IMG/VR virus record: IMGVR_UViG_3300036820_000002
Coordinates: 62,001 to 126,000 of that record
DNA: 64,000 nucleotides
Strand: one strand, 5' to 3'
Origin: a virus
The first letter of the stretch is position 1; each line of letters starts with the position of its first letter. A program made the translations under genes and the position numbers. The notes under the pieces were generated by a model. The model was not told where the DNA came from. It did not search any database and saw only the letters and a list, made by a program, of their open reading frames with translations. Positions 49,265 through 57,362 of the stretch are shown here, in pieces.

Positions 49265-49768
49265 ATGCACGCCGATATCACGTCGCAATCCATTCTCTGC
49301 TCAGAGACTATCACCAGGGCGCCGGGTGCAGGGGCTGCTGGAGTCCGGGACGCCGTCGCCGACGTCAAGCAGGTTATCGTCATCCGCAGGGACCTCGGGA
49401 TGCGGAGAGGAAAAGAAATCGCCCAGGGAGCGCATGCCAGCATCGCCTGGCTGACGGAGAGATGTACTCAGAAGGTTTGCGCCGAAGGGTACGGTGACAA
49501 CTGGGGTATAAATTTCATCGGAAGATTCACGCACGCTGAGTGGCAGTGGGTGGAAGGGAATGTCCGTAAAGTGACCCTGCAGGTCTCCTCTGAAGAGGAG
49601 CTGTTCCGGATCTATGAGGCAGCTCGGGAAGCCGGGCTGGAAGTGCACCTCATTACCGACTCGGGGCTCACTGAATTCAGCGGCATACCGACGGCCACCT
49701 GCCTGGCAATCGGGCCTGATTTCGATGAGAAAATCAACCCGGTCACTAGTGATCTCATCCTCTACTGA
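49265..49768 (+). CDS. Pth2-type peptidyl-tRNA hydrolase
   Basis: 167 residues, ATG after GAGGAGCATGC. From about residue 36 it reads KQVIVIRRDLGMRRGKEIAQ then GAHASIAWL, WVEGNVRKVTLQVSSEEELF, AGLEVHLITDSGLTEFSGIP and TATCLAIGPDFDEKIN, a full Pth2 domain (archaeal/eukaryotic-type peptidyl-tRNA hydrolase). It would release stalled peptidyl-tRNA. The first 35 residues are extra and include a 41-bp segment found again at 59051 in another gene and another frame. Pth2 homologues occur in some actinophages. Confidence 0.82.
   Translation: MHADITSQSILCSETITRAPGAGAAGVRDAVADVKQVIVIRRDLGMRRGKEIAQGAHASIAWLTERCTQKVCAEGYGDNWGINFIGRFTHAEWQWVEGNVRKVTLQVSSEEELFRIYEAAREAGLEVHLITDSGLTEFSGIPTATCLAIGPDFDEKINPVTSDLILY
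49321..49361 (+). repeat. 41-bp exact direct repeat, copy 1
   Basis: Starts GCCGGGTGCAGGGGCTGCTG and is identical to 59051-59091. Here it encodes part of the N-terminal extension of Pth2 (PGAGAAGVRDAVA). Confidence 0.9.
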
Positions 49769-49786
49769 AAAAGAAAGGAGATAGTA

Positions 49787-50206
49787 ATGATCACCCCGGA
49801 GATGTTCGCAAGAGAACTACGCGCGCTGGCACTGGCAGAAAGCGGCAGCGAGACGGCGGATGCCATTGGGAAGAAGATAACCCAGCTGGAAGACTTCACC
49901 GATGAGCTGGGGAACGCCTGGGACGACCTGGAGAATGCCCGTAGCGCTGCTGGTGACCTCACCGCGATGACAGAAAGCCGGTTCAACCCGCTGATCAACG
50001 TCCGCGCCATCGGCCTGGCAGCCCGCGCCTTCCTCCATGCCACTCCCGGCGGGAATAACATCCTGGACCAGGTCAGCGACCTCCGGGCCATCTGGGAGTT
50101 CTACTGCGATGTCATCGAAGACATCACTGAGGACCGCGATGACGCCTGGCAGGACCTGAGCGCCGCGCTGGTCACGGTCGCGGACACCATCAGCCGCGCG
50201 CCCTAG
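49787..50206 (+). CDS. Acidic helical hypothetical protein
   Basis: 139 residues, ATG after GAAAAAGAAAGGAGATAGTA. Acidic and helical throughout (ELRALALAESGSETADAIGK; LRAIWEFYCDVIEDITEDRD). Family unknown. Confidence 0.62.
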   Translation: MITPEMFARELRALALAESGSETADAIGKKITQLEDFTDELGNAWDDLENARSAAGDLTAMTESRFNPLINVRAIGLAARAFLHATPGGNNILDQVSDLRAIWEFYCDVIEDITEDRDDAWQDLSAALVTVADTISRAP

Positions 50207-50237
50207 AGTACGCTACAATGCGCTGGAAGGAGGTATC

Positions 50238-50579
50238 ATGCAGCTCTACGACTGGGACACCCTGTTCAACGGGGACGTCCACGTCCTGCACCCCGACCGC
50301 CGGGTGACCCTGACTACGTTCACGGCCAGCCGCGAGTCGTTCCGGTCCTCCGCCCAGCAGGCAGCAGCCCGGCGCGGGCTGCGGCTGGAGACACGCAAGG
50401 CCGGCGACGGCCTCACCCTCCAGGTCACCGGCCACAGCGCCGTCTTTCACCTGAACGCGGCCGTGCGGGAGCTGAAGGAGGCCTACCGCATCCTCGGCGA
50501 CAAGGAAGGGGCCGGGCTGCTGTTCCTGGCCACCCAGGTCAGGGAGCTGTCCGCCGGGATCGGGGGGGAGCAGCGATGA
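50238..50579 (+). CDS. Hypothetical protein
   Basis: 113 residues, ATG after GGAAGGAGGTATC, with TACAAT (50214-50219) as a possible -10 in front. Contains HPDRRVTLTTFTASRESFRS and VTGHSAVFHLNAAVRELKEA. ATGA coupled to the next gene. Family unknown. Confidence 0.62.
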   Translation: MQLYDWDTLFNGDVHVLHPDRRVTLTTFTASRESFRSSAQQAAARRGLRLETRKAGDGLTLQVTGHSAVFHLNAAVRELKEAYRILGDKEGAGLLFLATQVRELSAGIGGEQR

Positions 50580-50824
50580 CGCAGTGCCCTGACTGCCCGC
50601 CGGGCGCCCACGCGCAGTACGTCCGCGACCTGCTGGCCGACCGGGAGGAGGATGCCCGGATCACCGCCGCCCGGCTGGATGAGCTCCAGGACGCCCTCAT
50701 CGACACCCTTCTCAATGAGGATCTCCCGGTGGTCTGCGATAACGGCTGCCCGCTGGGAATGCTCGGCATGCACAAGTTCTCCTGCCTCAGCGAACAGCTG
50801 GTCATCAGCATGCGGGCCACATAG
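50576..50824 (+). CDS. Hypothetical Cys-containing protein
   Basis: 82 residues. CPDCPPGAHAQYV at the start, a helix (ITAARLDELQDALIDTLLNE) and a second pair (CDNGCPLGMLGMHKFSC). One zinc site is possible. Confidence 0.6.
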   Translation: MTQCPDCPPGAHAQYVRDLLADREEDARITAARLDELQDALIDTLLNEDLPVVCDNGCPLGMLGMHKFSCLSEQLVISMRAT

Positions 50825-50865
50825 AGAAAAAAATCCGGCAGCACCTTCTGAATGGCTGATGAGAT

Positions 50866-51618
50866 ATGGAACACGGAGAGCGCACCACCGCGATCTTCCG
50901 GAAGCTGACCGCTCACCCGGAAGGAATGTCCACCCCGGCCCTGGCCATGGCCATCGACGGCCGCCGGGACCAGCACATGCTGTCCAGTTACGGGCAGATC
51001 CTGCGCCGTCATGAGGCATCCGGGCGGGTGAGCGGCGACCGGTGGACCCGGGACCCCCGCTGGGGGCAGCCCGCTGCCCGCATCTGGGTAATCACCCCGG
51101 CCGGCGAGGAGTGGCTGCAAGACCGGACGCTCCCCCGTCCCCTGGCGAAGAGGAAGCCGCCTCCTGACCAGGGCCGTCATGAGCTGCTGGCTACCGCCCG
51201 CGAGCTCTACGGTCCCGGTACCCCCCGCGAGATCCGCCAGCCGCTGGCCGCCGAGCTGCGCCGGGCCGGCTGCCGGCTCCACGAGATCGCGGCCGTCTTC
51301 GACGTCAGCCCCGAGACGGTGCGGCTGGACGTGGAACGGGCCGGTATCGCCAGGGGGGACCACCAGGTGACCGTCCAGCGGGTCTTCGAGGTGAAGTGCA
51401 CCAGCTGCCCGATGAAGGCACTAGCCCGGTCCGGCCGGGAAGCCGGCGCCATCCGGCGGGCTCACCTGGCCCGGCCCGATACAGCGGTCACAGCACCCGC
51501 AGTCACTGCTCCCGCCGTGGCTGTCATCCCCGAGGCCCCGCAGGACGAGCTGGCCCGGCTGCTCCGCGAGCAGTCCGGCCTGGATGCGCGCATCGCCAGG
51601 CTGCTGGGAATGACATAG
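50866..51618 (+). CDS. DNA-binding regulator with winged-helix and second HTH
   Basis: 250 residues. N-terminal 80 residues show a winged-helix pattern (RTTAIFRKLTAHPEGMSTPA; LSSYGQILRRHEASGRVSGD, then IWVITPAGEEWLQ). Around 125-160 a second HTH is clear: LRRAGCRLHEIAAVFDVSPE then TVRLDVERAGI. The C-terminus has CTSCPMKAL and two TAPAV repeats. Probable transcription regulator of the accessory block. Confidence 0.7.
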   Translation: MEHGERTTAIFRKLTAHPEGMSTPALAMAIDGRRDQHMLSSYGQILRRHEASGRVSGDRWTRDPRWGQPAARIWVITPAGEEWLQDRTLPRPLAKRKPPPDQGRHELLATARELYGPGTPREIRQPLAAELRRAGCRLHEIAAVFDVSPETVRLDVERAGIARGDHQVTVQRVFEVKCTSCPMKALARSGREAGAIRRAHLARPDTAVTAPAVTAPAVAVIPEAPQDELARLLREQSGLDARIARLLGMT

Positions 51619-51642
51619 AGAGAAGAAACGGATAGGACGGAT

Positions 51643-52044
51643 ATGCCGTCGGTAACCTGCTCACAATGTCCTTTCACCAGCTATAACCCGCATAATATCC
51701 GTGACGGCTACTGCGGGAACTGCCACGACTGGACCGGTGTCCCGGCCGGGGCCATCACGCCGGGGATGCAGGCTGTCATAGACATCGAGGAACGGCTGCT
51801 CTATCCTGCCTGGTACGACCGGCTGCGGTTCACCCCGGTCAGGTATCCCGGGGTCGGGTTCGTGGTCATCGGGTCAGAGTCAGGGGTGTGCATCCGCATC
51901 TACGCCGCGAGCGGCGAGTCATCCGCCCGCTGCCAGCGGACCGCCGCCCGCTTCCATAGGATCCTGGCGAACGCCGGGTACCAGGTGGAGCACCGGCAGC
52001 TGGACCTGCTCGTCACCGGCAAGGGAGAAAAGCGCTATGCCTGA
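51643..52044 (+). CDS. Actinophage zinc-finger protein
   Basis: 133 residues. The N-terminal CSQCPFTSYNPHNIRDGYCG followed by NCHDW is a zinc motif very common at the N-terminus of actinobacteriophage proteins. A beta domain follows. Function unknown. It overlaps the next gene by eight bases. Confidence 0.7.
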   Translation: MPSVTCSQCPFTSYNPHNIRDGYCGNCHDWTGVPAGAITPGMQAVIDIEERLLYPAWYDRLRFTPVRYPGVGFVVIGSESGVCIRIYAASGESSARCQRTAARFHRILANAGYQVEHRQLDLLVTGKGEKRYA

Positions 52045-52309
52045 GTTCAGCGACCTCGCGAATACCGCAAAGTACGACCCTGATCACCTTGACCCCCGTG
52101 CGGTCCGCAGCGCCCTGCTGCGGGCCGTGGAGATCGAGGACGCCCTCCAGTGCCTCACCCGCTGCGGCACGCTCAGCGTCGCGCGCAAGGGTGAGGAGAC
52201 AGAGCTGTCGTTCGCTCTCCGGCTGGACAGCGAGACCGCTGACGCGCTACTGGTGGTACTGCTGGACCTCGGCGGGTTCACTCCCCTGATAGAGCGGGAA
52301 GAGTCATGA
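52037..52309 (+). CDS. Hypothetical protein
   Basis: 90 residues. Beta pattern with GTLSVARKGEETELSFALRL and ETADALLVVLLDLGGF. ATGA coupled. Family unknown. Confidence 0.6.
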   Translation: MPEFSDLANTAKYDPDHLDPRAVRSALLRAVEIEDALQCLTRCGTLSVARKGEETELSFALRLDSETADALLVVLLDLGGFTPLIEREES

Positions 52310-52419
52310 GCGGCTCGCACCGGAAGCGGGATGTACGGCGGCACCGGATAGCAGAGGAGAAAAGCAATGGCCAGGATGCTGGCAGCGGCCCACGGGAAGA
52401 ACCAGGCGGAGCGCCCTGA
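52306..52419 (+). CDS. Small basic protein
   Basis: 37 residues from an ATG overlapping the previous stop: GSHRKRDVRRHRIAEEKSNG then Gly/Pro-rich. It overlaps the next gene, which has its own ribosome site (CAGAGGAGAAAAGC) within it. May be only a coupling frame. Confidence 0.4.
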   Translation: MSGSHRKRDVRRHRIAEEKSNGQDAGSGPREEPGGAP

Positions 52420-52570
52420 CTGCTGCCGTGGCGATGACAAGTTCCGCGCACCTAGCGCCAAGCGCGTCCGCAAGGCTATCCAGCGGGCGCGGGAAAAGAG
52501 GGAATGGAAGGAGAAAGGCGTTGACCGGGGAAAGGAGACCGGCAATGACCAGGATGGCGGAGCGCCCTAA
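52367..52570 (+). CDS. Small basic phage protein
   Basis: 67 residues. GKNQAERPDCCRGDDKFRAP then KRVRKAIQRAREKREWKEKG. This basic helix with CC pair recurs in small actinophage proteins near endonuclease genes; a nucleic-acid-binding role is plausible. Confidence 0.6.
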   Translation: MARMLAAAHGKNQAERPDCCRGDDKFRAPSAKRVRKAIQRAREKREWKEKGVDRGKETGNDQDGGAP

Positions 52571-52949
52571 GGAAGCTGCATGGGAATTCAAGGACACCGA
52601 TCATATCGGGGATCCCACCAGGCTGTCGTGGACGTCATTCCTCAGCCGTGCTTTCGAGCTGGGATACCTTACTCCCGAGGAATACGCCCGGCGGCTGGAG
52701 ATAATCGCCGGAGCAGTCACCAAGAGCGATATCGAGGAAGCTACCAGGAACCTGCCCTGCCGGCGGGAGTGGGGAATCAGCTGGAACGAGGCCAGGAAGA
52801 AGGGACTGCAGCCCCGGTGGGAGATTACCCCGCAGGCGTCCCGGCGCCGCCACCGTGACTGCGTCCGCCTGTTCGTGATAATCGCGATCATCACCGCCAT
52901 CATCGAGATGACCGTCTTCATCGGGCTGATCGTCAACATCCTGGTATGA
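52545..52949 (+). CDS. DUF1707-like membrane protein
   Basis: 134 residues, ATG after GAAAGGAGACCGGC. Residues 20-67 (IGDPTRLSWTSFLSRAFELG, YLTPEEYARRLEIIAGAVTK, DIEEATRNLP) match the SHOCT/DUF1707 plan of actinobacterial proteins. A C-terminal hydrophobic helix (LFVIIAIITAIIEMTVFIGL) anchors it in the membrane. DUF1707 is usually a host family, so this may be an acquired gene. Function unknown. Confidence 0.68.
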   Translation: MTRMAERPKEAAWEFKDTDHIGDPTRLSWTSFLSRAFELGYLTPEEYARRLEIIAGAVTKSDIEEATRNLPCRREWGISWNEARKKGLQPRWEITPQASRRRHRDCVRLFVIIAIITAIIEMTVFIGLIVNILV

Positions 52950-53027
52950 AACATATGGAATGAAACAGTCCAGGTAAGCGTTACGCATACTGCGCGGTAA
53001 CTCCCGAAAAGAAAATGAAGGAAGACC

Positions 53028-54254
53028 ATGACCACCTCCCGACAGCGCACCCGGGTCCGCCAGCCCGCCAGCCCCTCCGTCCTCGGCGGGGCCGCCATCC
53101 TCGGCGACATCCGCACCTTTACCGGCAGCATGCTCTACGCCGCCGATGAGATGCTGGACGCCCTCACCCTGGCCTGCGCGGCCACCCACACCATCGCCAG
53201 TTTCACCACCGTCCCCCGCCTGCTGGCCACCTCCGAGGAGGCGGAAAGCGGCAAGACTACCGTCCTGGACATCATCACCATGCTGGGCAGCCACGCCTGG
53301 GAAGGGGAGAGCAGCCAGCCGGCGCTGCGAGCCGCCTTCCAGCGGCCGGAGCGGCCCGTGGTCGTCATCGACGAGATCTCCCAGGTCTTCGGCAAGGGCG
53401 GTAACCGGGGCAACGGCACCGAGCTGGCCAAGATCCTGCTCAAGGGATACCGGTGCACCTCCACCTTCAGCCTCCAGGTCGACGGGGCCGATGATGAGAT
53501 CAGCTCCTTCTGCTTCGCCGCGTTCGGCGGGCTGAAGAACGCCGTCCCGAAAGACATCCGCAGCCGCTGCATCGTGTGGAACATGCACCCGGCCCCGGAG
53601 AACATCCGGCTCCGCGACACTCTCGACGAGGACACCCTCGCGCTGGCGGAGATCCAGCGGACCCGGCTGCATCAGTGGGCCCGCACCCACGAGTCCGAGA
53701 TCAAGGATGCCTTCCGCAACATGCGGGCGCCGCACCGCAAGTTCCGCTCCCGCCGCCGCCAGATCTGGGGCGCCCTGTTCGCCGTGGCCCAGGTCGCGGG
53801 CGGCGCCTGGCCGCAGAAGTGCCTGGCTGCCTTCAAGATGATGGGGCTGGACGCCTCCGACGCGGTCGTGCTGAGCGCCGAGCAGCGGGTCATCCGGGAC
53901 GCGGCAGCCTGCTTCGAGCGGTCCGGTGCCGGGCAGATGCTGGGCGCCGACCTCCGCGAGCAGCTGCTGGAACTCCCTGACGCGAAGCTGTACCGGGCGC
54001 TGTCGGAGAACGGGTTCGCCCAGCTGATGTCAGCGGCGCTGGGGTCCAACCAGGCCATGACCGTCGGGAACCGGCGGGCCAGGGGATGGCACGCAGCCCG
54101 CGTGCTCACCCTCTGGGATGAGCTGGAGGAGCAGCTGGAGGCCGTCCAGGCACCCGGCGGCGACGACAACCCCTACGAGGGCTTCTTCGACGTGGAGTAC
54201 ATCACGGAAGTCACGCATGTCACAGCGCATCAGAATGGAACGATAGCAGCATGA
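53028..54254 (+). CDS. DUF3631-like P-loop ATPase
   Basis: 408 residues. A divergent Walker A lies at ATSEEAESGKTTVLDII (about residues 67-83) and Walker B at RPVVVIDEI (about 107-115), with a sensor-like region around SSFCFAAFGGLKNAVPKDIR. This is the DUF3631 pattern, usually a helicase-like ATPase of mobile elements, often linked to a primase or bifunctional DNA polymerase. No primase is visible in the window. It may load at the phage origin. Confidence 0.75.
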   Translation: MTTSRQRTRVRQPASPSVLGGAAILGDIRTFTGSMLYAADEMLDALTLACAATHTIASFTTVPRLLATSEEAESGKTTVLDIITMLGSHAWEGESSQPALRAAFQRPERPVVVIDEISQVFGKGGNRGNGTELAKILLKGYRCTSTFSLQVDGADDEISSFCFAAFGGLKNAVPKDIRSRCIVWNMHPAPENIRLRDTLDEDTLALAEIQRTRLHQWARTHESEIKDAFRNMRAPHRKFRSRRRQIWGALFAVAQVAGGAWPQKCLAAFKMMGLDASDAVVLSAEQRVIRDAAACFERSGAGQMLGADLREQLLELPDAKLYRALSENGFAQLMSAALGSNQAMTVGNRRARGWHAARVLTLWDELEEQLEAVQAPGGDDNPYEGFFDVEYITEVTHVTAHQNGTIAA

Positions 54255-54376
54255 ATGCACGGATATCACGTACCGACGATCGGTTCCCAGAGAGCCAGAG
54301 GATATCACGTGTGCCGGACCACCCCGGTAGATTGTGCAATTCCGGCTCCTGCAGCAGCCGCGTGAGGTTACCATAC

Positions 54377-54440
54377 GTCAGGGACAGCAGCACCAGACGA
54401 GGCCCGTCAGCCATGCATCCCGCCTGCTGCTGTCCCTGAC
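54377..54440. terminator. Perfect 16-bp stem-loop
   Basis: GTCAGGGACAGCAGCA pairs exactly with TGCTGCTGTCCCTGAC around a 32-base loop. It lies in the 204-base gap after the ATPase gene, which also carries two direct GGATATCACGT repeats (about 54260 and 54300). Confidence 0.6.
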
Positions 54441-54458
54441 CTGAAACGGATAGAGGAT

Positions 54459-54818
54459 ATGAGCACCGGCATTCTCCGCCATGACGGCATCTACTTCCGC
54501 CGCTGGATGTGGTGGGCGCCCTGGGGCATCACGGACCCCTGGCGGCCCCGCCTCCTGCGCGGCGGCGATGAGTGGTGCAACGACTCGGTCGCGGCCGGGC
54601 TGCCGTTCACCGGCCTCCTGGCTATCTCCTGGCGCAGGCGGCTGCGCGCGCTCCCCTGCCGGGACTGCTGGAGGCTGACCCCGGACTGGCAGCAGGCTGA
54701 CTACGCGCCCTGCGGCTGGCTCCACGACGGCCGTCTCCGCGACGATGCTCACCACCACGTAGACGGCATCTGCGATGACGCCCGGGGATGGCTTGCAGGG
54801 GAGCGGGATGGACAGTGA
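54459..54818 (+). CDS. Hypothetical protein with Cys/His residues
   Basis: 119 residues. Trp-rich start (GIYFRRWMWWAPWGITDPWR), then LPCRDCWRLTPDW and a His run DDAHHHVDGICDD. Likely zinc-binding. Overlaps the HNH start. Confidence 0.62.
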   Translation: MSTGILRHDGIYFRRWMWWAPWGITDPWRPRLLRGGDEWCNDSVAAGLPFTGLLAISWRRRLRALPCRDCWRLTPDWQQADYAPCGWLHDGRLRDDAHHHVDGICDDARGWLAGERDGQ

Positions 54819-55260
54819 AGACCGCCTCTGCACTCGCTGCGAGGCTCCGCTTCCCGGCACCCGCACCCTCTACTGCTCCACGACCTGCAAGAGGGCGGTG
54901 CAGCACTGGCGCGCGGCAGTCCGCAACGGCTGGCGCCGCACCGGGCTCAGCACCCATACCCCCCGAAAGCGCCGCATGCTGCTCATCCGGCAGGACGGGC
55001 GCTGCGGCATCTGCGGCCAGCCGGTCAGCTGGAACAGCGAACTCAACTGGGACCACATCATCCCCCGCTCCCACGGCGGGATTAATGCCCTCATCAACCT
55101 GCAGCTGGTACACCCCGCGTGCAACCAGCTCAAGGCAGACCGCTGCCCGTACTGCGAAGGAAGAGATAATGCCCCCGAGACCGGAAAAGAAGACCGTGAT
55201 CACCCTGGAAGTCCAGTCCCGGGATCCCGGTGGCGGACCCTGGCGGACCTGGGTCAATGA
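54808..55260 (+). CDS. HNH endonuclease
   Basis: 150 residues from the ATG at 54808. N-terminal zinc knuckle (CTRCEAPLPGTRTLYCSTTC), then the HNH core: RCGICGQPVS, WDHIIPRSHGGINALINLQL and VHPACNQLKAD, complete. A nicking or homing-type nuclease, also found as packaging-associated in phages, though here it lies far from terminase. Its 3' end overlaps the next gene by 92 bases. Confidence 0.85.
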   Translation: MDSEDRLCTRCEAPLPGTRTLYCSTTCKRAVQHWRAAVRNGWRRTGLSTHTPRKRRMLLIRQDGRCGICGQPVSWNSELNWDHIIPRSHGGINALINLQLVHPACNQLKADRCPYCEGRDNAPETGKEDRDHPGSPVPGSRWRTLADLGQ

Positions 55261-55423
55261 GGGCCCGGAAGGAGATTCCACCGAGCAGGAGGCGCGCTTC
55301 GACGCGCAGCTTGCCATGGGCGGCACCCCGCACCTGGAGTACCGGATCGTCCGGATCATCGCGCGGCTGACCATCGAGACCCTGCCGCTGACGGAGGCTG
55401 CCAGTGAGCCTGCGCCGGTTTGA
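55169..55423 (+). CDS. Hypothetical beta-rich protein
   Basis: 84 residues, ATG after GAAGGAAGAGATA. RPEKKTVITLEVQSRDPGGG then PHLEYRIVRIIARLTIETLP. It overlaps the HNH gene in another frame by 92 bases, unusually long for this genome; the HNH tail may be the extra part. Confidence 0.6.
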   Translation: MPPRPEKKTVITLEVQSRDPGGGPWRTWVNEGPEGDSTEQEARFDAQLAMGGTPHLEYRIVRIIARLTIETLPLTEAASEPAPV

Positions 55424-55577
55424 CATCGAGACGATCCCGCTGGAGAAGGACGGGGACCGGATGTACTTCTGCACCCAGCCTGAGCTCCACACGGCCATCG
55501 AGGCCCTGCTCAACGGCGAGGGCCTGATCATCTACCGCACTGACAAGGACGCAAGAGAAGGGGCTGAGTACCGGTGA
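55404..55577 (+). CDS. Small hypothetical protein
   Basis: 57 residues, GTG start. SLRRFDIETIPLEKDGDRMY then PELHTAIEALLNGEGLIIYR. GTGA coupled to the next gene. Family unknown. Confidence 0.58.
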   Translation: MSLRRFDIETIPLEKDGDRMYFCTQPELHTAIEALLNGEGLIIYRTDKDAREGAEYR

Positions 55578-55750
55578 AATACGTGAAAAGCTGGACCTTC
55601 CACGCCATCGGCGACAAGATCCAGGTCATCTTCGAAAACAATACCCAGCAGAAGGACATCACCATGACGCCCGCGCAGCTGGAGCGGTTCGCCGATGAGG
55701 CGCTGAACCGGGCGCTGGCCGCCCAGGGACGGGAAGGGAGCAGGTCATGA
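55574..55750 (+). CDS. Small hypothetical protein
   Basis: 58 residues, GTGA coupled. KYVKSWTFHAIGDKIQVIFE then TPAQLERFADEALNRAL. Coupled by ATGA to a GQLYGSY-family gene. Confidence 0.6.
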   Translation: MKYVKSWTFHAIGDKIQVIFENNTQQKDITMTPAQLERFADEALNRALAAQGREGSRS

Positions 55751-56085
55751 TAACACGGAGGAGGCACACGGGCACCTCCCCCGCTCAGCGCGGGGCAGCC
55801 CTCCTCGACGAGGTGCGCCCTGGCTGGCGGGAGAACCTCACCCGGCCGGTCAACGTCACCAGTATCCGGGACTGCCCGCTCGGGCAGCTTTACGGCAGCT
55901 ACGGCGAAGGAATGGTGACCTTGCGAAACCGTCACCACCGGGAAGACGCCCACTTCAGTGACTCCTGCGGGTTCACCACCGACCGGTCCTGGTACAAGAG
56001 CGCAGGTGCGCTGAACCGGGAATGGGCCGGCATCATCAGCGGGCGCCGGTCACTGTGGCAACGGCTGGCCGGGCGGGCGGCATGA
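55747..56085 (+). CDS. GQLYGSY-family protein, copy 5
   Basis: 112 residues. Family landmarks: QRGAALLDEVRPGWRENL, VTSIRDCPLGQLYGSYGEGM, a CGF motif and ALNREWAGIISGRRSLW. Closest to the consensus apart from the missing LDM. ATGA coupled to the next gene. Confidence 0.72.
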   Translation: MITRRRHTGTSPAQRGAALLDEVRPGWRENLTRPVNVTSIRDCPLGQLYGSYGEGMVTLRNRHHREDAHFSDSCGFTTDRSWYKSAGALNREWAGIISGRRSLWQRLAGRAA

Positions 56086-56405
56086 CCCCGCTGGCGGCGA
56101 TGGCCGCGAAGATCAGCTACAAGCCCGGCTGGCAATTCTGGATTGATGACGGCGGCCGGCGTCCCCGGCTGGTCATCAAGGCATCCGTCCTCCACTCGCG
56201 GACACTGGAGCCGATCGCTTTCGAGGTGCGGCGGCTGATCCCGGGTATCGCCCAGGGTAACGCCGCCGTCTTCGCCAGCTGGGTGAAGGATGTCGTGGAG
56301 GAAACGGAGATCCACGAGCTAAGGGAGTTCTTCCGTTATAACGGCGAGCTGGCGGATGACCCGCATGCCGTTATAAGACAGGATGAAACAGGAGGACAGC
56401 CATGA
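56082..56405 (+). CDS. Common actinophage hypothetical protein (KxxYKPGW family)
   Basis: 107 residues. MTPLAAMAAKISYKPGWQFW, then RPRLVIKASVLHSRTLEPIA, AVFASWVKDVVEETEIHELR and EFFRYNGELADDPHA. This family recurs in actinobacterial phage and mobile-element genomes, always as a short protein of unknown function. Confidence 0.75.
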   Translation: MTPLAAMAAKISYKPGWQFWIDDGGRRPRLVIKASVLHSRTLEPIAFEVRRLIPGIAQGNAAVFASWVKDVVEETEIHELREFFRYNGELADDPHAVIRQDETGGQP

Positions 56406-56440
56406 CCCCCGCCGGGAAGCTGGCAGGACAAGATGGCTAG
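56402..56440 (+). CDS. 12-codon mini-gene
   Basis: ATG overlapping the previous stop, reading MTPAGKLAGQDG, ending across the next ATG. Possibly only a translational bridge. Confidence 0.3.
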   Translation: MTPAGKLAGQDG

Positions 56441-56639
56441 GCAGCCGCCGGTACTGGTGAACGTCACCCGGGCCCCGGGAGCGCCTTTCCAGGGCACCCT
56501 GGGATACTGGTGGTACGTTACTCCCGCCGGGTACATCAAGCGCTGGCGGCACCCGGGGCCTCAGCTGAAGCCTCTCCCCGCTGGCGGCCATAAGTATCAT
56601 CGGCGCTGTAAGGCACGGAAAAGAAGGAGCAGGACATGA
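56433..56639 (+). CDS. Small basic hypothetical protein
   Basis: 68 residues. VNVTRAPGAPFQGTLGYWWY then a basic end (HKYHRRCKARKRRSRT). ATGA coupled to the secreted lectin-like gene. Confidence 0.58.
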   Translation: MARQPPVLVNVTRAPGAPFQGTLGYWWYVTPAGYIKRWRHPGPQLKPLPAGGHKYHRRCKARKRRSRT

Positions 56640-57124
56640 TGAAGAGAATGCTGGCAGCCGCACTAACCCTCGGAGGGTGCCTGCTGAGCACCACCGCAGC
56701 TCAAGCCGCTTTTCCAGGGTACGTCCTGGCATCCACCGGGAGCGTGGTCCTGGCAGGTGCTCACGCGAAGCCCCTCCTCTGCCTGGCCACACCGGATATC
56801 ACGAGCGCTGCCGTGACCGTGCGGCCCTGCAGTGACGTTACTGAACAGCAATGGATCCTGGTCCGGAACTGGGGGCTGGCTGTCCCGAAAATTCACCTGG
56901 ACCGTGCGCATCTCGGCATCTGGTACGGGCGCATCATGCTGCTGCCGGGACGCATCGGGGCGGTGTCCTTCACCCAATACCACGGTAATCAGTGGCTGAT
57001 TAAGCTCGGCGGCCTGTGCCTGAGCGTTCCTCCGGCCACCAGGTCAGTACTCTGGGAGCGCTGCGGAATCCCTGGCGCGAAGCAAATCTGGATAATACGG
57101 CCCTGGGAGCTGGTAAAGCTGTGA
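56636..57124 (+). CDS. Secreted beta-trefoil (ricin-type) lectin-like protein
   Basis: 162 residues. A clear signal peptide (MMKRMLAAALTLGGCLLSTT, cut near AQAA). The rest has PLLCLATPD, VTEQQWILVRNW, LGGLCLSVPPAT and AKQIWII, repeated LCL and Q-x-W patterns of ricin-type lectins. It probably binds surface sugars outside the cell. A phage-borne secreted lectin could block superinfection or bind cell wall polymers; that is inference. Confidence 0.65.
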   Translation: MMKRMLAAALTLGGCLLSTTAAQAAFPGYVLASTGSVVLAGAHAKPLLCLATPDITSAAVTVRPCSDVTEQQWILVRNWGLAVPKIHLDRAHLGIWYGRIMLLPGRIGAVSFTQYHGNQWLIKLGGLCLSVPPATRSVLWERCGIPGAKQIWIIRPWELVKL

Positions 57125-57360
57125 GCGAGTCCGTGAAGCGGCGGCTGCGTGCCGTCAGCGACCAGGACAAGGAACAGGTCATCATGCAGCTGCTGACCAT
57201 CTGGCAGGAGTATCCCTCCCTGCGGCTCGGGCAGCTGATCGCGAACGCCTTCCCGCCGGACATCAGCGAGCCCCTTGCTTACATCGAGGACTCCGTCCTG
57301 ATCGCGGGGCTGCAGAGGGTCTACCCGAGGAAGCGGGATTACCCGGAGGGAGCGGAGTAA
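57121..57360 (+). CDS. Phage hypothetical protein
   Basis: 79 residues, GTG overlapping the previous stop. WQEYPSLRLGQLIANAFPPD then PLAYIEDSVLIAGLQRVY. The LRLGQLI..IEDxxL pattern recurs in diverse phage proteins of unknown role. Confidence 0.65.
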   Translation: MSESVKRRLRAVSDQDKEQVIMQLLTIWQEYPSLRLGQLIANAFPPDISEPLAYIEDSVLIAGLQRVYPRKRDYPEGAE

Positions 57361-57362
57361 CC

